Source: Arthrobacter alpinus
GTDB lineage: Bacteria; Actinomycetota; Actinomycetes; Actinomycetales; Micrococcaceae
Length of the DNA: 64,000 nucleotides
Direction: 5' to 3'
Assembly (NCBI RefSeq): GCF_001445575.1
Contig: NZ_CP013200.1
Span: 3,658,001 to 3,722,000, forward strand
Shown here: in pieces, positions 42,655 through 54,318 of the stretch
Numbering within the stretch: position 1 is the stretch's first letter
Layout: each line of letters opens with the position of its first letter
Position numbers and translations under genes: made by a program
Notes under the pieces: model-generated
What the model was told of the DNA's origin: nothing
Databases searched by the model: none
Seen by the model: the letters and a program-made list of their open reading frames with translations, nothing else

Positions 42655-44118
42655 GGTTTAGTGGCTCTTCAGAATTGAGAGTGTAGTTTCGGTCTGAAGC
42701 CGCCGGATTCCAGCAGTGATCTGGCGACGTAGTTGGTGAGGTTGCGGAAGCCAAGGGCGGATCCTCGGAGGTGTTCCAATCTTCCATTAATTGCTTCAGT
42801 TGGGCCGTTAGAAGTTCCCGGACGGTCGAAGTACGCGAGGACGTCAGTTGCCCTGCGTTTGAGTGTTCGGCCCATCTTTTTCAGTTCTTTCAGAGCTGCA
42901 GGGACCCTGCTGCTGAGGGAATCAATGAGGGCTTGCATGAGCTTCTTACCTTGGGCCGGGTCTTCTGCCCGGTAGGCGGCGATCATGCGTTGATAGGCGC
43001 CCCACGTAGCTTCGACTTCGACATGTTTCTCCTCGGCGAAGAGATCAGCGATTCGCTTTTGTTGTTTCTCGGTCAGCAACCCATCACCGGTATGCAGCGT
43101 CAGCCGGGCTTTGTAGAGCGGATCCCCGGCCCGTCCCCGATGCCCACACGTGGCCTGCTGCACCCGGCGACGGCAGTCATCGAGCGCGTCGCCGGCAAGA
43201 CGGACGACATGGAATGGATCCATCACCGCAACAGCGGCAGGCAACTCTTCGGCGGCAGCGCTTTTGAACCCGGAGAACCCGTCCATGGCCACGACTTCCA
43301 CCCCGTCACGCCAAGCTTGAGGGCGTTCCTTCAACCAGGTAGCGAAGACCTGTTTGGAACGGCCCTCAACCATATCCAGCAGCCTAGAGGGGCCCTTTTT
43401 GTCGCGGACCGGGGTGAGGTCGATGATGACGGTGACGTATTTGTCTCCATGTCTGGTGTGGCGCCACACATGCTCATCAACACCGATGATCTTCACTCCG
43501 TCGAAGCGTGTGGCGTCATTGATCAGCACCCGCCGTCCTTCGGCCAACACGGCCTTGTTCGCGGTATTCCAGGACACGCCCAGCCCCTCGGCGACGCGAG
43601 CGACGGTGAGGTGCTGGCACACGATGCCTTCCAACGCCCACACCAGGCCGCGACGGGAAAGCTTTGACCGTGGTTCGGCTGCCTGGGTGGTGTCTTGCCG
43701 CCAGACATGACCGCACCCGGTACACCGATAGCGGCGGATCCGGACCAGCAACGTCGTCGGCCGCCAGCCGAAGGGTTCATGGCCGAGTTCCCGGGTCACT
43801 GTGTCCCGCGGGATACCTTCGCCGCCACACTTACGGCACCATTCATCCGTGGCCACCACCCGACAGGCAATCACAGCACGATCAGGAGCAAGGAACTGCC
43901 CGGTCGCTTCCAGACCAAGCCCGTCAAGGCGGCAGAAAGTAGTCAGGTCAGGGCATTGAAGGGTAGCGTTGAACACGAGGGCCTTGCTGTAGAAAAATCT
44001 GGATCTAGACAATCTGATTCTCTACCAAGGCCCTCACCTATACCGAAACGAGTTCCTCGCCCGGATTCATCACTGACCAACCCCACCTACACCCTGCATT
44101 CGGAAGAGCCGGTTTAGT
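42655..44118. mobile_element. Intact ISL3-family insertion sequence with 8-bp target duplication
   Basis: The element spans 42663-44110 (1448 bp). Terminal inverted repeats of 24 bp (42663-42686 and 44087-44110) match at about 20 positions, with outer ends GGCTCTTC. The flanking octamer GGTTTAGT occurs at both 42655-42662 and 44111-44118, the 8-bp duplication expected for ISL3. The transposase frame is open and complete, so the insertion is recent and may be active. Confidence 0.95.
42669..44012 (-). CDS. ISL3 family transposase
   Basis: This 447-residue transposase has the N-terminal zinc-finger region (EWCRKCGGEGIP ... YRCTGCGHVWRQ), a helix-turn-helix (LTVARVAEGLGVSWNTANKAV) and the DDE domain (IGVDEHVWRH ... 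VEVVAMDGFSGFKSA). The ISL3 C-terminal motif is also present (GPTEAINGRLEHLRGSALGF). It fills the insertion sequence almost end to end: its C-terminal codons run into the left inverted repeat. It is intact, unlike the other transposase sequences nearby. Confidence 0.95.
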   Translation of the reverse strand: MSRSRFFYSKALVFNATLQCPDLTTFCRLDGLGLEATGQFLAPDRAVIACRVVATDEWCRKCGGEGIPRDTVTRELGHEPFGWRPTTLLVRIRRYRCTGCGHVWRQDTTQAAEPRSKLSRRGLVWALEGIVCQHLTVARVAEGLGVSWNTANKAVLAEGRRVLINDATRFDGVKIIGVDEHVWRHTRHGDKYVTVIIDLTPVRDKKGPSRLLDMVEGRSKQVFATWLKERPQAWRDGVEVVAMDGFSGFKSAAAEELPAAVAVMDPFHVVRLAGDALDDCRRRVQQATCGHRGRAGDPLYKARLTLHTGDGLLTEKQQKRIADLFAEEKHVEVEATWGAYQRMIAAYRAEDPAQGKKLMQALIDSLSSRVPAALKELKKMGRTLKRRATDVLAYFDRPGTSNGPTEAINGRLEHLRGSALGFRNLTNYVARSLLESGGFRPKLHSQF

Positions 44119-44164
44119 GTTTCTAGTCGGATTAGGGGCCGGTGTTCATTGTCTCAAAATCGAT

Positions 44165-44712
44165 CAGGGTTAGCCGGCTAAGTCTTCAGTTGTCGGCGTT
44201 TGCCGTGGGAGGTCTTTTCGTTCCAGGTCACGATTGCCAGCCGTTGTTCCTGCCGTGTGGAGCATCGTTGGTGGTCCAGGACGTTCTTCTACGGCATGGC
44301 AAAGAATGACTCCACGGCGACGTTGTCAGCGCATGCTCCTACCCGGCCCATCGAGCCAGTCAGTCCATTGATCTTAAAGGGGTCCGAACGAAGGCGTTAG
44401 AGCGGAACTGAGATCCGCGGTCCGAAGGCACCACCCCTTGTGGCGACCTTAGCCACACTACGTTGCGCAAACCTGCCCCGGTGAGAGATGCCTTCAGGCG
44501 TGAGCCGATCGAGTATCCGCCAATCCGGTTCGATTGGACGTCCTTGAGCGCGCACAAATAGAGCTTGCCCTGACCGATGCGGTGCTCGGGGATTTCAGTG
44601 AGCCAGAGCCGGTTGGGTGCTGCAGCGGTAAAGTCCTGCTTGACCAGATCAGCCTGGACGGGCGGGCCCGCTTTGCGGGCTCAACCCGCGTTTCTTGGCG
44701 AACACGGACCAA
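44165..44712 (-). pseudogene. Degenerate IS3-family transposase (orfB) remnant
   Basis: Minus-strand frames give pieces of the IS3 integrase core: CALKDVQSNRIGGYSIGSRL, LRNVVWLRSPQGVVPSDRGS and QFRSNAFVRT (44360-44557). After a frameshift come GSMGRVGACADNVAVESFFA, a stop, KNVLDHQRCSTRQEQRLAIV and TWNEKTSHGKRRQLKT. At least one frameshift and one internal stop make it non-functional. The ISL3 element has inserted just beside it. No IS3 ends could be identified. Confidence 0.8.
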
Positions 44713-44770
44713 ATCCGCTGACCGCTAAACAGGAGCCGGATCTGCTTCTCACCCGCGAACAGGCCCTGAT

Positions 44771-44899
44771 CCTTCAGTTCGCTCTATGGACCTCTGGCGG
44801 TGAAACTATCCCTAAGTCCTTCAATTTCGAGGTGGTCTTTGGATCTGTCTATGGCACAGTGATGCCGAGAAACGGTTCGTTCATGGAGGGCAATTACCG
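44771..44899 (+). pseudogene. Fragment of a second Wzy-like polymerase gene
   Basis: About 129 bases translate to LQFALWTSGGETIPKSFNFE followed by VVFGSVYGTVMPRNGSFMEGNY. The intact polymerase gene reads LQFALWTSGGESILKSFNFE and so on at 38445-38575. DNA identity looks to be roughly 85%, so this is a paralogue remnant and not a recent copy. Homology ends abruptly on both sides. Confidence 0.8.
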
Positions 44900-44959
44900 G
44901 CGTAGCGACACCCGTCAGGAACGCTAAGAACCTTACGGGCTGGTCATCCGCGCTGTAAT

Positions 44960-44999
44960 AGAAATACCCTTACCACTAATGTGCGGCAAGGGTATTTCT
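44960..44999. terminator. Stem-loop terminator downstream of the Tat-secreted protein gene
   Basis: AGAAATACCCTT (44960-44971) pairs perfectly with AAGGGTATTTCT (44988-44999) around a 16-base loop. It sits 88 bases beyond the stop of the minus-strand gene at 45088. T content in the arm may serve as the release tract. Confidence 0.65.
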
Positions 45000-45087
45000 G
45001 ACTTACACCGGACCAAGCCGAAATTTGACCAAATCAAAATGATTTGGATTTAATAGATAACCAGCAGAATAGGCGTTGTGCGTCGAA

Positions 45088-45756
45088 TTAAAGAACTCCA
45101 GCACCCACCGGTACGGAAACCACCGTGCTGGCCGTGTAAGTATTTCCATCGGCGAAAGCAACAGTGAGGGTAACAGGGAAGTTGGCCAAAGCGGAGATTG
45201 CAACCAAATCACTGCGACCAGCCAATGCAAACTCTACGGGTACAACAAGCTGGCCATTGGAATCAACAGTCACGTTCTGCGTGGCCGTGTAAGTGGTCAA
45301 CGGGAAACCGTACTCAATGCCACCAACGCCTAAGACGATAGGTGTTTTCTGGTAAACGGCCTCGCGAGTCCCCGAAGGAGTCGGAACCCCTGCGTAGGAA
45401 TAAACGCCGAATCCGCGTGCGCGCCCCAAAGAAATATTGATGCCTGAGGGACGATCCACCCTGATGGTCACCGTGGCGGGACCGCTAATTGCACCAGCAC
45501 CGTTGGTGATGGTGAATGCGGTAGGAACAGTGGGCAGAACCTGAGCGGTAACAACAGTCGCGCTGTCCAAAACACGCAAGTTCACCAATGATGAGCTACT
45601 CGCTGTCCAAGCAATGCCTGCGTTGGCCGTGGAGGCGCTGGCTGCTGGAGCGGCGATCGCTGCTGCGATGACCGGTACGGACCAGGCTGCACCCTTGACA
45701 ATTGCGCGACGGTTGCGCGGCTTGTTTGTAAAGTTCTGCTGTTCGAGATCAGACAC
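45088..45756 (-). CDS. Tat-secreted beta-rich protein, unknown function
   Basis: This 222-residue protein has a twin-arginine signal (NRRAIVKGAAWSVPVIAAAIAAPAASAS). The mature part is rich in Val, Thr, Ala and Gly with beta-strand pattern (SGPATVTIRVDRPSGINISLGRARGFGVY) and no cysteine, suggesting an immunoglobulin-like exported domain. AAGGGGAAC precedes ATG 45756 at some distance. It stands alone between decayed insertion sequences and a frameshifted araC gene. I know similar orphan secreted proteins in Arthrobacter but no function. Confidence 0.8.
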   Translation of the reverse strand: MSDLEQQNFTNKPRNRRAIVKGAAWSVPVIAAAIAAPAASASTANAGIAWTASSSSLVNLRVLDSATVVTAQVLPTVPTAFTITNGAGAISGPATVTIRVDRPSGINISLGRARGFGVYSYAGVPTPSGTREAVYQKTPIVLGVGGIEYGFPLTTYTATQNVTVDSNGQLVVPVEFALAGRSDLVAISALANFPVTLTVAFADGNTYTASTVVSVPVGAGVL

Positions 45757-45909
45757 AAGTTCCCCTTAGGAAAATAAAGTAATCAGGCCCTCCCCCATTG
45801 GGCGCCTGAGATAAGTCAACCGTGCTGCTGAATCCTTTTCACAGGATTGCCCTAATGCTGTCGCAAAAGATGACATGTGACGTCGCAAATCAGCATTCAT
45901 GTGGCGTGC

Positions 45910-46877
45910 TCACGGATGGCGTGCGGCAGGTTTCTTCATATTCAGCTGCGCACGGGCGTTCGCCCGGATCTCACTGGGACTGCCAGCCCTCACCTCCCGG
46001 AGCGTCCGCCGAAGCTGGGCAGCGGAGGCGAACCCGGAATGTTCGGCTATCTTCTCGAGTGGCAGTACATCCAGTGTTGGATCCTTCAAATGCCGCACTG
46101 CCAGTTCAGTCCTGTGCTGCAAAATGACGGCCGCAATACTGGTGTTGTTGCGCTTGAATTCTCGTTGGAGCTGACGGAGAGACAATGACAGTGCTTCGGC
46201 CAGAGTGGCAGGAGTCAGGCAGCTATCTCCTGCCGTGGCAGCTATGTAGTCCATGGCCTGGTCAAAGAATCCCTTGTCGGGAGTCGCGGCGAATCTGGCA
46301 CCACGGTTTTCCAACGCGATGCCGCCAACCATCTCATGCACCAGTTTCTCCATGAAGTATGCCGCCACGGATGGCACGTCTTGATCCTGCACCGCCACTT
46401 CGCGCAAGAACCCCAGGACAGGGGTCAACATGGAGGAGTTGGGGTCTAGTGCCCGAAGTGCCTGGACCTGATCGAGACCAAAATCGGTCAGCACCTGGCC
46501 GGCAACGTGACCGCTACCAACTGCGCATCGGCAATGACGGCAAGGCCGAATTCGGCTGATCGGCCAAACATCCAAACATCTCCACGCTCGGCACACACTG
46601 GACGCCCTGCCGACCCCTCAACCAGCGCGAGCTCCCCATCCATCACAAAAACCAGAGAAACTCCGCCTTCAAGATCCGGGCGCCCAACAACACGGCTCTC
46701 CCCCGCTGACACATACATGGCATAAACGGCAGTTTCACCAAAATCAATCCCGGCAACATTGCAGCGCTGCCCGCGATCCAACCGCAAGTTGATAGCAAAG
46801 TTAGGAGTCAATTGCGGGACGTGCCCGCATCCATCTGCGCCGAAGCGCGATGCTGCTTTGAAACGAATGGCTGCCAC
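45910..46877 (-). pseudogene. AraC-family transcriptional regulator split by a frameshift
   Basis: The first frame (46877-46488) encodes a cupin-like sensor part (VPQLTPNFAINLRLDRGQRC ... FGLAVIADAQLVAVTLPA). The second frame (to 45910) continues LTDFGLDQVQALRALDPNSS and ends with an AraC helix-turn-helix (LTPATLAEALSLSLRQLQRE ... PLEKIAEHSGFASAAQLRRTL). The frames join near 46500, and one missing base would restore a protein of about 320 residues. GTG 46877 follows GGGGGATATCT. Sequencing error or true decay cannot be separated here; two independently translated halves are unlikely. Confidence 0.8.
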
Positions 46878-46997
46878 AGATATCCCCCAATAGACTCAGC
46901 ACGGCACACGAACGGCACCAACATCGTCCAATTTACGACATCACCCGTACCTTTTACGACAATTGATCCTCAGCTCACAAACGGGTTGCCCTACGCT

Positions 46998-47003
46998 TAG
47001 ACT
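46998..47003 (+). promoter_or_regulatory. Candidate -10 box of the frameshifted vanZ gene (leaderless)
   Basis: TAGACT ends seven bases before GTG 47011, and no Shine-Dalgarno sequence is present. The geometry is the same as at 6994, 7848 and 18620. Confidence 0.45.
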
Positions 47004-47010
47004 GACCCTT

Positions 47011-47462
47011 GTGAGAACCACCAGCCACAAAATCGCCGTCGTTCTGGCAATCATCTACTTTGCTGCTTTGGCCGGCATCCTGTTTTGGCCGTCTCCCGTG
47101 GACAGGCCAATTACCGGCGCTTTGACGCACGTCATCATGTGGCTACACAGCCATGGCCTGCCCAATGGTTCATCGGCTACCGCAAGATAGAATTCGCCGC
47201 CAATATTCTGCTGTTTATCCCCTTCGGAATCATCCTGACGCTCCGCCTGCACCGGCGGCTCTGGTGGCTCTCAGTGGTCATTACTGCGGCCGTCTCCGGC
47301 GCTGTAGAGCTGGCGCAAGGCATCTTCTTACCCGAGCGGGTTCCGGCGTGGAGCGATATTGTCGCCAACAGCTCCGGGGCATTATTCGGAGCCCTGCTGG
47401 TGTTGTTCGCATGGTCACTGCACAGGCGCCGTGCGCTGCGCACAGACCGTCCCACGGCGTAG
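47011..47462 (+). pseudogene. VanZ family gene with single-base frameshift
   Basis: The first frame gives RTTSHKIAVVLAIIYFAALAG, then ILFWPSPVDRPITGALTHVI and LHSHGLP. A shifted frame then gives QWFIGYRKIEFAANILLFIP and GAVELAQGIFLPERVPAWSD. Alignment with the intact paralogue at 30083 puts the break at CTGCCCAATGG (about 47158-47168); one extra C would join the frames into about 150 residues. The break is at a short C run, where both biological slippage and sequencing error are common. It converges on sufU with a nine-base gap. Confidence 0.8.
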
Positions 47463-47471
47463 CCAGAAAGG

Positions 47472-47933
47472 CTAGCGCGTCTGGTTCAGCGCATCCTCAG
47501 CTGCAACCCATGCGAGCATGGCGCACTTAACGCGGGCCGGGAACTTCGAAACACCTGAGAGCGCGGCGGCATCGCCGAGGATCTCCTCGTCAGCAACCAG
47601 CTTCCCGCGTGAGCGCATCACTTCGCGGAAATTCGCAATCAACGCGGCCACCTCGGCGCGGTTCAGGCCCACCACCATGTCGCTCAGAATGGAGGCCGAC
47701 GCCATTGAAATGGAGCAGCCATCCCCCGCCCAGTGAATACCGCTAACCTCATCCTCGGCGGTTTCGATCCTCAGCGTGATCTCATCCCCACACACCGGGT
47801 TCAGCTGGTGGCACTGACCCACATTGGCCGGCAAATGCTGCCCGTCCAACTGATCATCGCGCAGGTCACCGCCCCGCCGGGTCTTGGACTCTTCCAAAAT
47901 AATCTGCTGATACAGCGAATCCAACGCGCTCAC
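47472..47933 (-). CDS. sufU: SufU-type iron-sulfur cluster assembly protein / zinc-dependent sulfur acceptor
   Basis: This 153-residue protein has the SufU pattern: LYQQIILEESKTRR at the N-terminus, then the metal/sulfur residues in NPVCGDE (C48, D50), AGDGCSIS and KCAMLAW. SufU takes sulfur from SufS via a Zn-bound exchange and passes it to the SufBCD scaffold. GTG 47933 overlaps the sufS stop (GTGA). No sufBCD is in this window. Its products would be needed by the nitrate and nitrite reductases upstream. Confidence 0.93.
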   Translation of the reverse strand: MSALDSLYQQIILEESKTRRGGDLRDDQLDGQHLPANVGQCHQLNPVCGDEITLRIETAEDEVSGIHWAGDGCSISMASASILSDMVVGLNRAEVAALIANFREVMRSRGKLVADEEILGDAAALSGVSKFPARVKCAMLAWVAAEDALNQTR

Positions 47934-49249
47934 AATGAGGCACCTTCCACGCCAAAGTAGCCTCGCACGCCGGCCACCGCGGCCAGGAACGCGTCAACTT
48001 CGGCAGTTGTGTTGTACAAATAAGTGCTCGCCCGAGTGGACGAGTTCAAACCGAGACGCCGATGCAGCGGCTGGGCGCAATGGTGCCCCACGCGGACGGC
48101 GATGCCAGCAGCGTCAAGGAACTGTCCGACGTCGTGCGCATGCACTCCCGCCACCTCAAAGGCGGCCAATCCTGCCCGGGGAACGCCCGACGCCGGACCC
48201 AAGACTCTGATTCCTTCGATCCCTTCCAGCCCCCTCACCAGCCGCTGGCCAAGTTCCGCTTCCCACGCATGGATCCGGGCCATGCCCGTCTCGCTCAAGT
48301 AATTACAGGCGGCAGCGAGGGCCGCAGCCTGCGAGATGGGCTGGGTACCAGCCTCAAAACGCTGCGGAGCCGGCAGATAACCCGCCTCCTCCATCGTGAC
48401 AGTGGTGATCATGGAGCCACCCGTGAGGAACGGGGGCATCGCGTCCAGCAGCGCGGCGCGGCCGTACACGCCGCCAATGCCGGTGGGCGCCAGCATCTTG
48501 TGGCCGGAGAACACGGCAAAGTCCACGTCCAGTGCCTTGACGTCAAGGGGCAGGTGCGGGGCCGACTGGCAGGCGTCCAGAACCACCAGCGCGCCAACGG
48601 CGTGCGCCAATGCCACCAGCTCGGCCACCGGGTTGATGACACCGGTGACGTTGGAAACGTGGGTGAAGGCCAGGACTTTGGTGCGCTCGGTGATCAGCTC
48701 TGCTGCGGCGGACATGTCCAGTGTGCCGTCGTCGTGAATGGGAATGAAGCGCAAGGTGGCTCCGGTGCGGCGGCACAGCTCCTGCCAGGGAATGAGGTTG
48801 GCGTGGTGTTCCATCTCGGTGACCAGGACTTCGTCTCCGGCAGCGAGGGCGAACTTCTTGGCGTGCTCCGAAACCTTGCCAACGCTGGCGTTGCCAAAGG
48901 AGTAGGCAATCAGATTGAGTCCGGCGGTGGCGTTCTGGGTCCAGACGAGCTCGTTGTCGTCGGCTCCAATGAAGGCGGCAACGGTGCTGCGGGCATCTTC
49001 AAACACATCCGTAGCAGCCACGGCTAAAGTGTGGGCGCCACGGTGCACGGCGGAATTGCGCTGCTCGTAATACTCCTGCTCGGCCTCCATGACGCTAAAC
49101 GGGTTTTGCGAGGTGGCCCCCGAATCGAGGTAGACCAGCGGCTTGCCGTTGACTTCCTGCTCCAGGATGGGGAAGTCATTGCGGATGCGCAAAACTTCTG
49201 TGTCCGTCAGAGGCCCGTTGTGGTCATGGGCGGCGGATCCTGTCACCAA
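47930..49249 (-). CDS. sufS: Cysteine desulfurase SufS
   Basis: This 439-residue PLP enzyme releases sulfur from cysteine as a persulfide. It has IRNDFPILEQEVNGKPLVYLD at the N-terminus, TEMEHHANLIPWQ, the PLP lysine in FSGHKMLAPTGIG and the active-site cysteine in RVGHHCAQPL. The start may be TTG 49249 or the adjacent GTG; AGGAGC lies six bases before the TTG. It is coupled to sufU by a four-base overlap. Confidence 0.95.
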   Translation of the reverse strand: MVTGSAAHDHNGPLTDTEVLRIRNDFPILEQEVNGKPLVYLDSGATSQNPFSVMEAEQEYYEQRNSAVHRGAHTLAVAATDVFEDARSTVAAFIGADDNELVWTQNATAGLNLIAYSFGNASVGKVSEHAKKFALAAGDEVLVTEMEHHANLIPWQELCRRTGATLRFIPIHDDGTLDMSAAAELITERTKVLAFTHVSNVTGVINPVAELVALAHAVGALVVLDACQSAPHLPLDVKALDVDFAVFSGHKMLAPTGIGGVYGRAALLDAMPPFLTGGSMITTVTMEEAGYLPAPQRFEAGTQPISQAAALAAACNYLSETGMARIHAWEAELGQRLVRGLEGIEGIRVLGPASGVPRAGLAAFEVAGVHAHDVGQFLDAAGIAVRVGHHCAQPLHRRLGLNSSTRASTYLYNTTAEVDAFLAAVAGVRGYFGVEGASL

Positions 49250-49372
49250 ATTAGCGCTCCTAGGCTAGTGCCGCAGACCGTCGATCGACCTGCGCCGGAC
49301 GCAACACAATACGTCACGGCCATCTCACCTAATTGTCGCACTGTTGGGCTCTAGGGGCATCTCAGGTTCGGC

Positions 49373-50242
49373 TTACTCGAGAAGGTCCAGCAAATAGGTC
49401 CCGTAACCACTCTTCATCAGGAGTCCGGCCCTTTCGCGCAGTTCCTCGTCGCTGAGGAAGCCCATGCGCCAGGCAACTTCTTCCGGCGCGCCAATCTTGA
49501 GCCCCTGCCGGCTTTCCACCGTCCGCACAAAGGTGGAGGCATCGTTAAGGTCCGCGAACGTGCCGGTGTCCAGCCATGCCGTGCCGCGCGGGAGCAGTTC
49601 AACATGCAGCTCACCGCGTTCGAGGTAGGCCTTGTTGACGTCGGTGATTTCCAGCTCGCCGCGGGCCGAGGGCTTGAGGTTCTTGGCAATGTCGATGACG
49701 TTGTTGTCGTAAAAATACAGGCCCGGAACCGCATAGTTGCTCCTGGGATGGGCAGGCTTTTCCTCCAGGGAAACCACCTTGCCACCATCAAATTCGACCA
49801 CGCCGTAAGCCCTGGGTTCCTTGACCCAGTAGCCGAAAATGGACCCGCCCGTGAGGGACTCGTGCTTTTGCAGCTGGGTGCCCAGGCCGGGACCGTAAAA
49901 AATATTGTCCCCGAGCACGAGGGCAACGGTGTCCTGGCCAATATGGTCGGCGCCGAGGACGAAGGCCTGCGCCAAACCGTCGGGCGAGGGCTGGACCTTG
50001 TAGCTGAGGTTGATGCCAAATTGGGAGCCGTCGCCCAGCAGGCGTTGGAACTGCTCGGCGTCATGCGGGGTGGTGATGATCAGGACGTCCCGGATGCCCG
50101 CCAGGATCAGCGTTGACAACGGGTAATAAATCATGGGCTTGTCATAAACCGGGACAAGTTGCTTGCTGATGCCAAGCGTTATCGGGTGAAGCCTTGAACC
50201 GGTTCCACCGGCAAGAATAATTCCGCGCATAAACAACATCAT
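49373..50242 (-). CDS. rmlA: Glucose-1-phosphate thymidylyltransferase
   Basis: This 289-residue enzyme makes dTDP-glucose, the first step to dTDP-L-rhamnose. Diagnostic motifs are [26 protein letters not shown] N-terminus (only the first lines quoted), [27 protein letters not shown] and [16 protein letters not shown] 50242 is used because GAAGGG lies about ten bases upstream; an internal ATG at 50230 (MRGIILAGG) gives the more usual N-terminus. It is divergent from rmlB with about 40 bases between, so a shared promoter region is compact. Confidence 0.95.
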   Translation of the reverse strand: MMLFMRGIILAGGTGSRLHPITLGISKQLVPVYDKPMIYYPLSTLILAGIRDVLIITTPHDAEQFQRLLGDGSQFGINLSYKVQPSPDGLAQAFVLGADHIGQDTVALVLGDNIFYGPGLGTQLQKHESLTGGSIFGYWVKEPRAYGVVEFDGGKVVSLEEKPAHPRSNYAVPGLYFYDNNVIDIAKNLKPSARGELEITDVNKAYLERGELHVELLPRGTAWLDTGTFADLNDASTFVRTVESRQGLKIGAPEEVAWRMGFLSDEELRERAGLLMKSGYGTYLLDLLE

Positions 50243-50283
50243 GTCTGGCAATCCCTTCAATTCCAAACGGATAGGATTTGTGA

Positions 50284-52716
<2,433 letters not shown>

Positions 52717-52730
<14 letters not shown>

Positions 52731-54162
52731 TGTTTCTAAATTCGACGCTGGTGCCCGCTTCGTTACTCGTTACAAGCGAGAAATATTTACCTCGGTTACT
52801 TACATCGTCAACTGTAAATTTCGACAGCTCGAAATCGCCACTGCTACACCCCACGGCAACCCCGTTAAAACCAATCGAAAATTGACGCCACTCGCCTGGC
52901 GCCATCGGAGTTATTTGATGGGTCCCAATAACCGTCCCATGCGAAACGCCCTCCTTGCGGGTTGCCAATTCCATGGAGCCTTGAGGCCGAATTTTCAAAA
53001 TATATCCGGCCCTTCCAGATATACCAGGAATGAATGGCGAGTCGTCCGCAAGCCCAAAAGCGATGCCTGCGGTACCCTGGGACGGCAGCGTTCCCGGCCA
53101 CCGGACTTCGAAGCGGATGAGAGCCTTTTCGCTGGGGAGCGGGCACAGTGAACCCATTGAGTACCCCATTGGGCCAGGTAAATTGAACGCCAATGACCCT
53201 TCGTTCGGATCGATGACCGGTTGAAATTTCCAGCTAAGGGCCGAGGGAAGGTCTCCGGCGGCCCTTCGCCCAGTCGCAAAAGAGTCCCTTCCAGACAATG
53301 CAAGATTTGTGGAAACATACGGATAGTTGGAACACATCAAGCCGTCGACTCCAAGGGATTCGACTCGCGCGGCCATCGATCGAGTATGAATCTCCCAACA
53401 AATAGTCTTTATGCCTACTCTAACGAGTTTGCGTATGTCATCATCCGAAGCCCCATTAAAAATTCCTACAAGATCAAACCGCCGTGAGTATTTTTCGATG
53501 GCTCCGTCGGAATCATCCATAAAATAACCCCATGTCGTGTAGCCGCGGGCTTTAGCTCCCACATAAGCTAGGGATGCAGCAGGTTGCTTCCATACGAATC
53601 TCTCTCGCGATCGGGGGTACTTATCCATCAGGTCAAGCAGCAATTCGGTGTTTGTGCCCTGCTTGTCCTCAATAAAGATCACAGCCCGCGAGGCGAAAGC
53701 GTCCAGAACTGCCTCTAGCCGTGGAATCGGCTTAGGTGCCGCTGCCGGCCCAAGCCATGCTCGGGCGTCGTTGAGCACGCCAGACAATTCTGAGAAAGTG
53801 TGTTTCCCAATATCCAAGTCGACACCAGTCATTCGAAGCGTTGACTCATCGTGATGGCAAACCAATATTCCGTCGCTCGTTGCATGCACGGACACCTCAA
53901 TCGCAGTGGCACCCGCAGTCAACGACGATGAATAAGCCGCCATAGTGTGCTCGGTCCAGTTGTCCCCGGACCCTCGATGTGCAATGAGAAACTTGTCCCG
54001 TGCAATGAGACCGGCGACTGTTGGGATGCCCTGGCCGTTGATTTGACGAGACGGAGACGAACATCCCGCCAAAACCATCGACGTTGAAAGCGCGGCAAAG
54101 AACTGTCGGCGGGATACGCCCACTTTACGATCCACACAGACAGTCCCTACCGCCTGATTCAT
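52717..54162 (-). CDS. Exported lipoprotein, GDPD (glycerophosphodiester phosphodiesterase) family with C-terminal beta-sandwich
   Basis: This roughly 480-residue protein has a twin-arginine lipoprotein signal (SRRQFFAALSTSMVLAGCSS). A GDPD TIM-barrel follows (LIAHRGSGDNWTEHTMAAY, IEVSVHATSDGILVCHHDES, VIFIEDKQGTN). The last 150 or so residues look like a concanavalin-type beta-sandwich (GIAFGLADDSPF ... EWRQFSIGFNGVAVG). Where GDPDs have the metal pair ExD it has EVS, so Asp is replaced by Ser, while Glu in FIEDK is kept. ATG 54162 is conservative; GTG 54177 follows GGAAGG and may be the real start. It could process phosphodiester-linked surface glycans. Confidence 0.8.
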
Positions 54163-54283
54163 TTTGAGCTCGGCCACCAAAAGATTGCCTTCCGTCATTG
54201 ACTGCAATGAATAAGCCTGCCAACCATAGTCAGATTCTAACCGACTCAAGTCAAGGTTCACCGAATTTCCCACAGACCCCACT

Positions 54284-54289
54284 AGACTT
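54284..54289 (+). promoter_or_regulatory. Candidate -10 box before the glycosyltransferase-acetyltransferase gene
   Basis: TAGACT lies 29 bases upstream of ATG 54319, with the ribosome-binding site GGGAGG between. It also falls in the short divergent gap to the GDPD gene. No clear -35 box was identified. Confidence 0.3.
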
Positions 54290-54318
54290 CGATTACAGAC
54301 AAACTCAGGGAGGTTGGC

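Noticed and set aside
45910..46877. Programmed ribosomal frameshift in the AraC gene
   Set aside because: The junction has no slippery heptamer or stimulating structure that I can see, and regulators of this family are not known to use one.
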